Origin: Deltaproteobacteria bacterium
GTDB lineage: Bacteria; Myxococcota_A; Polyangia; Haliangiales; J016
Reading direction: 5' to 3'
DNA: 36,300 nt
Assembly: GCA_003696105.1 (NCBI GenBank)
Contig: RFGE01000124.1
Location: 1 to 36,300 of the forward strand
Part shown: piece by piece, positions 31,748 to 36,300 of the stretch
Layout: every line of letters begins with the position of its first letter
Numbering within the stretch: the first letter of the stretch is position 1
Translations under genes and position numbers: made by a program
Notes under the pieces: generated by a model
The model's database searches: none
What the model was told of the DNA's origin: nothing
The model's input: only the letters and a program-made list of their open reading frames with translations

Positions 31748-33070
31748 GTGACCGTCCGACACGAACTGCGTGCGCTCGGTCGGCTCGCCGCGCCGATCGC
31801 GCTGGCCAACCTCGGCGGCCAGTTGCTCGCGTTCGTCGACATGGTGATGCTGGGCCGCTACCACAGTGCGGCGCTGGCGGGCGCGGGGATCGCGAGTACG
31901 GTCATCCTGATGGTGCAGGTCGTCGGCATGGGCGCGGTCCTCGGCCTCGACACCCTCGTGCCGCAGGCGCTCGGCGCCGGGGAGGCGGGGCGCGCGCGCC
32001 GGCTGCTGTGGGCCGGCATCCGGGTCGCCGTCACCGTCGGCGTGCCCCTCACCGCAATCGCCGGCGCGACCGTCGCGATCTACCCGCGGTTCGGCGTCGC
32101 GCCGGCCGTCGCGACCGACGCCCGGCTCTACACGCTGTGGCGGCTGCCCGCGCTGTTGCCGATGTTGATCGTGACCGCGCAGCGCGCGTACCTGCAAGCC
32201 GCCGGCACCACGCGCCCGATCCTCGTCGCGATTGCGGCCGCCAACGCGCTCAACGTCCCGCTCAACGCAGCGCTCATCTTCGGGTTGCCGGAGGTCGGCC
32301 TGCCGCCACTCGGCGTCGCCGGCGCGGCGCTCGCGACCGACGTCGTGTCCATCGCGATGGCGGGCATCCTCGCGCTGGCGATCCGCGGCGTCGCGGCGCC
32401 GCCGTCGCGCGAGCCGATTGCGCCGCTCGCGCGCAAGACCCTGCGCGTCGGCCTGCCGGTCGGCCTCCAGTACGGCGCCGAGGTGGGCGCGTTCGCGCTG
32501 GTCGGCGTGCTCGCGGGAGCGATCGGCGAGCGGGCCGCGGCCGGTCACCAGGTGGCGCTCACGCTCGCGTCCGTCGCGTTCAACGCGGCGCTCGGCCTCG
32601 GCTCGGCCGCGGCCGTGCGGGTCGGCCAGGCGGTCGGGCGCGGCGATCCGGCGGGCACGCGCCGCGCCGGTGCGACCGCGCTCGCCGCCGCCCTCGGCGT
32701 GATGTCCATCTCGGCCGTCTGCCTGGTCGCGGTGCCGCACGCCCTCGCCCGCTGGGTCACCGACGATGTGGCGGTCGCGGCGACGGCGGTCCCGCTGATC
32801 CGCATCGCGGCGCTGTTTCAACTGTCCGACGGCGCTCAGGCGGTCGGCGCCGGCGTGCTGCGCGGCTGCGGCGACACCCGCGCGGCGTTCGCCGGCAACG
32901 TCGCCGGCCACTACGCGGTCGGCATTCCGCTGGCCATCGCACTCGCGTTCGGCGCGGGCTGGGGAGCGGTTGGACTGTGGTGCGGACTGTCGGCCGGGCT
33001 CACGGCCGTCGCGCTCGCGCTGTGGGTGCGCTTCTTTTCCCGAGCGAAAACCCCGATCGCACGCGCGTAA
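31748..33070 (+). CDS. MATE-family efflux transporter
   Basis: A 440-residue polytopic membrane protein with about twelve transmembrane helices in two MatE halves. The N-terminal half has APIALANLGGQLLAFVDMVMLG, LDTLVPQALGAG and RAYLQAAGTTRP; the second half repeats the pattern (GLQYGAEVGAFALVG, AGVLRGCGDTRAAF). MATE pumps export drugs, toxins or metabolites in exchange for sodium ions or protons at the inner membrane. The start is taken at GTG 31748; no ribosome binding site is obvious, and the first helix begins about 15 residues later, as expected. The peptidase gene starts 19 bases downstream. Substrate unknown. Confidence 0.93.
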   Translation: MTVRHELRALGRLAAPIALANLGGQLLAFVDMVMLGRYHSAALAGAGIASTVILMVQVVGMGAVLGLDTLVPQALGAGEAGRARRLLWAGIRVAVTVGVPLTAIAGATVAIYPRFGVAPAVATDARLYTLWRLPALLPMLIVTAQRAYLQAAGTTRPILVAIAAANALNVPLNAALIFGLPEVGLPPLGVAGAALATDVVSIAMAGILALAIRGVAAPPSREPIAPLARKTLRVGLPVGLQYGAEVGAFALVGVLAGAIGERAAAGHQVALTLASVAFNAALGLGSAAAVRVGQAVGRGDPAGTRRAGATALAAALGVMSISAVCLVAVPHALARWVTDDVAVAATAVPLIRIAALFQLSDGAQAVGAGVLRGCGDTRAAFAGNVAGHYAVGIPLAIALAFGAGWGAVGLWCGLSAGLTAVALALWVRFFSRAKTPIARA

Positions 33071-33089
33071 CCCGGGCCATACTCACGGC

Positions 33090-34748
33090 GTGCGCTTCCG
33101 AGCGATTGGATGGATGGCGGCCGCCATCGCGACCGCGGGCTGTGGCGCCGACGCCGACGCGCCCGCGGGCCCGATCGGTTATCGCGTCCTGCGCTACGAC
33201 TACACGGTCGACGTGCGCACCCGCGAGGCGCACGCCGTCGTGGACCTCGCGATCGACACCGGCGGCGACTGCCTGTCGATCCCGCAGCGAGCCGCCGGGC
33301 TGGCGAACGTCACCCTCGACGGCGAACCGATCCGCGCCGGCTCCCTCGCGGATGGAGTGCTCACCGCGTGCGGCGCCGGATGGTTCGCCGGACAGACCGC
33401 GACACTCGCCGCCGACGTCGTCGTGCCGGACGAGACCTGGGGTGACTCGCAGGTCGGCTTCTCCGTCACGGAGGATCTCGAGGGCCGGCCGTTCACCTAC
33501 CTCGTGAGCTGGGTCGGCGGCTGCGACCGGTTCGGCCCGTGCGATTCGGCGCCCGACCGGTTCGCGCGCTACCGGTTCGAGGTCCACCACGCGCCGAGCG
33601 CGACCGCGCTGTGTCCGGGACGCGTCGAAGCCGCCTCCGAGGACGTCACGGTGTGCACCTTCGACTTCGACGGCGGCCCGACCTATTCCACCTTCGGCAT
33701 CGCCGTCGGCGAAAGCTGGACGGCCACCGACCTGGGCGAGTGGAACGGCGTGCGGGCGACACTGTACGACTCGGCATCGACCGGAATCGCGGCGGCGGTC
33801 GACGCCGATCGCGTCGCCGCGTTCGTCGATTGGATGGCGGCGCACTTCGGTCCGTACCCCTACGGCGACGAGCTGCGCCTGTTTACCGGGCCGACGTACT
33901 GGAACGGGTTCGAACACCCCGGCAACATCGCGCTCAGCGACGGTCTCGTGCGCGGGTTCGGGTCGCTGTACGCGCGGCCGCTCGAACACACCATGTTGCA
34001 CGAGATCGCGCACCAGTGGGCCGGCGACCAGACCACGCTCGCGACGCCATACGACTTCGTCTGGAAGGAAGCCATGGCCGAGTACCTCGCGTTCGCGTTC
34101 GAGGACGTGGACACGCCGGACGTCGCGGTCCGCACCGCTCGCGCGTGGCGCGCGTTCGCACAGCGCGCCGAGTACTACCCCGTTCCCGACGAGCGCCCGC
34201 CGCTGCTCGACTACTACGGCGACGTGTACGGGGCCGGTCCCATGGTGCTGTTTCGCCAGATCGAGGCGATGTTCGGCCGCGACGCGGTGCTCGCCGCGCT
34301 CGCCGACCTGCTCGGCCGGCCGCGCGCGATCGGCGTGGCGGACGTGCGCGCGGCACTCGAGGCGGCGACCGGCGCCGACCTGAGCGGCTACTTCGACGCG
34401 TGGGTGTACGGCGCGGGCGCGCCGCAGTGGCCGCGCGTGACCATCGTCGTGGACGACGACGGCACGGGCGTGACCGTCACGGCCACCCAGGTGACCGGCG
34501 GCCGCGTGTTCGGCGTCGCGTTCCCCGTCCGCCTCGCCGGCGACGGCGAGGGCGACGCGGTCGACGTCTGGCTCGACTTCGGCGTCGACGGCGCGCGGGT
34601 CGCCCGCGCGACCGCCAGCCCTGGCTTTGCCGTCACCGGCTGGCAGGTCGATCCGGACGCCTACTCACTCGTCATCGAGGATGCCGGCGCGGCCGCACCG
34701 CCCGCCGCGCCGCGTAATCCATGGCTGGCCGCGCGGCCGAGCCGCTGA
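33090..34748 (+). CDS. M1-family (gluzincin) metallopeptidase, lipoprotein
   Basis: A 552-residue peptidase. From GTG 33090 the protein has a signal peptide ending IATAGC, so it is likely lipid-anchored outside the cytoplasm. HEIAHQW (304-310) with Glu327, exactly 19 residues after the second His, gives the M1 zinc site. NGFEHPGN (about 271) stands where aminopeptidases have GAMEN, with a conserved Glu but otherwise altered, so exopeptidase specificity may differ. The N-terminal beta-saddle (residues 25-210) and a C-terminal beta domain (RVTIVVDDDGTGVTVTATQ) complete the M1 plan. Probable role: peptide trimming on the cell surface or in the periplasm. It is convergent with the TonB-receptor gene, with only 10 bases between stops. 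Confidence 0.88.
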   Translation: MRFRAIGWMAAAIATAGCGADADAPAGPIGYRVLRYDYTVDVRTREAHAVVDLAIDTGGDCLSIPQRAAGLANVTLDGEPIRAGSLADGVLTACGAGWFAGQTATLAADVVVPDETWGDSQVGFSVTEDLEGRPFTYLVSWVGGCDRFGPCDSAPDRFARYRFEVHHAPSATALCPGRVEAASEDVTVCTFDFDGGPTYSTFGIAVGESWTATDLGEWNGVRATLYDSASTGIAAAVDADRVAAFVDWMAAHFGPYPYGDELRLFTGPTYWNGFEHPGNIALSDGLVRGFGSLYARPLEHTMLHEIAHQWAGDQTTLATPYDFVWKEAMAEYLAFAFEDVDTPDVAVRTARAWRAFAQRAEYYPVPDERPPLLDYYGDVYGAGPMVLFRQIEAMFGRDAVLAALADLLGRPRAIGVADVRAALEAATGADLSGYFDAWVYGAGAPQWPRVTIVVDDDGTGVTVTATQVTGGRVFGVAFPVRLAGDGEGDAVDVWLDFGVDGARVARATASPGFAVTGWQVDPDAYSLVIEDAGAAAPPAAPRNPWLAARPSR

Positions 34749-34758
34749 GCCGCGCGCG

Positions 34759-36300
34759 TCAGAAGGTGACGCGCAGCCCGAATCGGATCGACTGCGATGC
34801 GTACCGCGCGACCGGATTGCCGAAGTTGAGGTTGCGCGTGACCGGATCCGTGGTCGGCGTGCCTTCGGCCAGATCGGCCGCCTTCAGGTACACGAGGTCC
34901 TCGTACCGCCCGCCGACGATCGGGTTCGCGTTGTCGAGCGTGTAGGCCTCGTCGACCGCCGCCGTCTGCTCTTGGTTGAACAGATTGAAGATGTCGACGA
35001 ACGCGCTCACGTCGTAGCCGTACGCGAGTTTGCGCCCGTAGCTGAAGTGCAGGTCCGTGCCGGTCACGAACTCGGTGCGGCCGAAGTACCCGCGCGGCAG
35101 CAGGTAGCTCTCGTTGAAGCCGTACAGGTAGTGGGCGCCGAGCACGTCGATCGGCGTCCCCGAAAACGCGCGGAACCGAACGCCGGCGGTGACTTCTCCC
35201 GCCTCGCGCAAATCCCACAGGTAGTAGCCGTCGAACTTGATGTAGTGGGTACGGTCCTGCGGCAGCGGCCCGTCACGGTTGGGCAGAAGCTCGATGAGGT
35301 CGTATTGGGTGGAGATGTTCGGCAGCGCCGCGCCGTTGTCCTCGTTCAGCAGCCCCGGGTAGTTGCCCTCGGTGCGCGACAGCGTATAGCTGCCCTGGAC
35401 GTAGAAGTTCCGACTGAACCGCTTGATCGCGGTGAACTCCAGCGCGTTGTAGACCCGGCGCGGCTTGTCGAACGTGCGCACGGCGCGGAACTGCTCGAGC
35501 CGCTGTTCGAGCCGCGCGCGGTCGGGATCGTCGGGATCGAGCGCGGCGATCTGCGCCTCCAACGCGGCCTCCTCGGCTTCGGGGAAGCCGTCAGGGCCGG
35601 GGTTCGCGACGATGTACGTATCCGCCGCGTCGATCGACACGTCCTCGATGACGCGGCCGAGGCTGCGCCGCTTGTACGCAAGTCCCAGGCGCAGGTCCTC
35701 CAGCAGCTCGTACTGGACGCCGACGACCGCCTCGTCGAGGTATTGCGCCTTCGTGCCCGGCGTCACGAGAGTGACGCCGCCGCGGTAGACGTCTCCGTCG
35801 CCGGGACGCTCCTCCTGGGTGACGCGCTCCGGGCAGTTTGCCGGGTGCGGCGCGGCCAGGTTCGGGTCCTTCCATTGGCCGCGGTTGCCGCTGGTGCACT
35901 GCGAAAACTGCCAGAACGCGCCGTACAGGGCGTCGCCCGAGAACGAGAAGTCGTTGATCGTCATCGGGATGGACTCGTAAAAGCGCCCCCACGACGCGTA
36001 CAGCTTCGACCTTCCCTCCTTGGTCCAGTCGTAGATCACGCCGAATCGCGGCGCCCACATGTTGCGGAGCGTGAGCGCATTCTTGCCGAGCGGCTCGTCG
36101 GTGAACGGGTCGATCGTGCCGCGCAAGTGCTCCGCGTAGCGCAATCGCTGCTCCTCGTAGCGGACGCCGTAGTTCAGCGTCAGATTGGGCTGCAGAGACC
36201 AGGAGTCCTGAGCGAATGCCGCCCAGTTGAACGTATTGCCGGTCACCGGCGACTCCGTCAGATACTCGCAGTTGTTGGGCACGAAGTTGCCGTTTTCGTC
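34759..36300 (-). CDS. TonB-dependent receptor, C-terminal part (cut by right edge)
   Basis: The open frame runs off the right edge, so only the last 513 or so codons are present, without the plug domain. The visible part is outer-membrane beta-barrel: alternating aromatic strands such as WAAFAQDSWSLQPNLTLNYG, FYVQGSYTLSRTEGNY and SAFVDIFNLFNQEQ, ending in the terminal Phe (FGLRVTF) that outer-membrane proteins need for assembly. The DSW, NLFN and GVRYE blocks are typical of TonB-dependent receptors, including the large Oar-like kind of Myxococcota. An insert (about residues 235-275 of the visible part) is rich in Glu, Ala and Leu and probably forms a helical extracellular loop. Ligand unknown. 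Confidence 0.9.
   Translation of the reverse strand, partial: DENGNFVPNNCEYLTESPVTGNTFNWAAFAQDSWSLQPNLTLNYGVRYEEQRLRYAEHLRGTIDPFTDEPLGKNALTLRNMWAPRFGVIYDWTKEGRSKLYASWGRFYESIPMTINDFSFSGDALYGAFWQFSQCTSGNRGQWKDPNLAAPHPANCPERVTQEERPGDGDVYRGGVTLVTPGTKAQYLDEAVVGVQYELLEDLRLGLAYKRRSLGRVIEDVSIDAADTYIVANPGPDGFPEAEEAALEAQIAALDPDDPDRARLEQRLEQFRAVRTFDKPRRVYNALEFTAIKRFSRNFYVQGSYTLSRTEGNYPGLLNEDNGAALPNISTQYDLIELLPNRDGPLPQDRTHYIKFDGYYLWDLREAGEVTAGVRFRAFSGTPIDVLGAHYLYGFNESYLLPRGYFGRTEFVTGTDLHFSYGRKLAYGYDVSAFVDIFNLFNQEQTAAVDEAYTLDNANPIVGGRYEDLVYLKAADLAEGTPTTDPVTRNLNFGNPVARYASQSIRFGLRVTF

Overview
The window is uniformly very GC-rich, with dense genes, GTG starts and 4-nt stop/start overlaps. It carries many predicted lipoproteins, a TonB-dependent receptor, GlnD and two secreted metalloproteases. 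This suits a Gram-negative bacterium of the Myxococcota (former Deltaproteobacteria), but the placement is inferred from gene content and composition. I see no rRNA, tRNA, insertion sequence, CRISPR array or prophage.

Layout. (1) 1-6197, all on the minus strand: the start of a membrane protein cut by the edge, a DUF4091 lipoprotein overlapping a galE-type epimerase, a Cys-rich SGNH-like lipoprotein, and an M6-type metalloprotease with its own strong terminator. (2) 6479-13962, plus strand: an ordered set of NadE-like amide synthase, AsnB-like amidotransferase, AMP-forming acyl ligase, PrmC/HemK-like methyltransferase, acyl carrier protein (ACP1), GNAT, left-handed beta-helix acyltransferase and a second carrier protein (ACP2). 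Facing it at 14193-15392 is an aminoacyl-tRNA-synthetase-like amino acid:[carrier protein] ligase. (3) 15563-17854, plus: a four-helix membrane protein and formate-tetrahydrofolate ligase. (4) 22932 down to 17824, minus: a tight operon of glnD, a small membrane protein, a LmbE-type deacetylase and a GT4 glycosyltransferase. (5) 23010-23528: a very acidic protein expressed divergently from glnD. (6) 26925 down to 23750, minus: a LURP-one-like protein, a PlsB-like acyltransferase and a GpsA-like protein. (7) 27123-30422: a RecQ helicase with histone-H1-like repeats at its N-terminus and acidic then basic tails. (8) 30474-36300: a small membrane protein, a lipoprotein, a MATE transporter, an M1-type peptidase lipoprotein and a truncated TonB-dependent receptor.

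The most interesting part is region 2. It combines two ATP-dependent amide-forming enzymes, an acyl-adenylating ligase, two carrier proteins, a methyltransferase of the glutamine-N-methylating type, two acyltransferases and a dedicated amino acid:carrier-protein ligase. No ketosynthase, condensation domain or thioesterase is visible. My reading is a small non-NRPS pathway that charges an amino acid and an acyl acid onto separate carriers and makes an amidated, possibly N-methylated, metabolite or surface decoration. The product is unknown. Other points for a second look are the GpsA-like protein lacking both catalytic lysines, the RecQ with chromatin-protein-like tails and a missing zinc ligand, and a GT4/LmbE pair inside the glnD operon.
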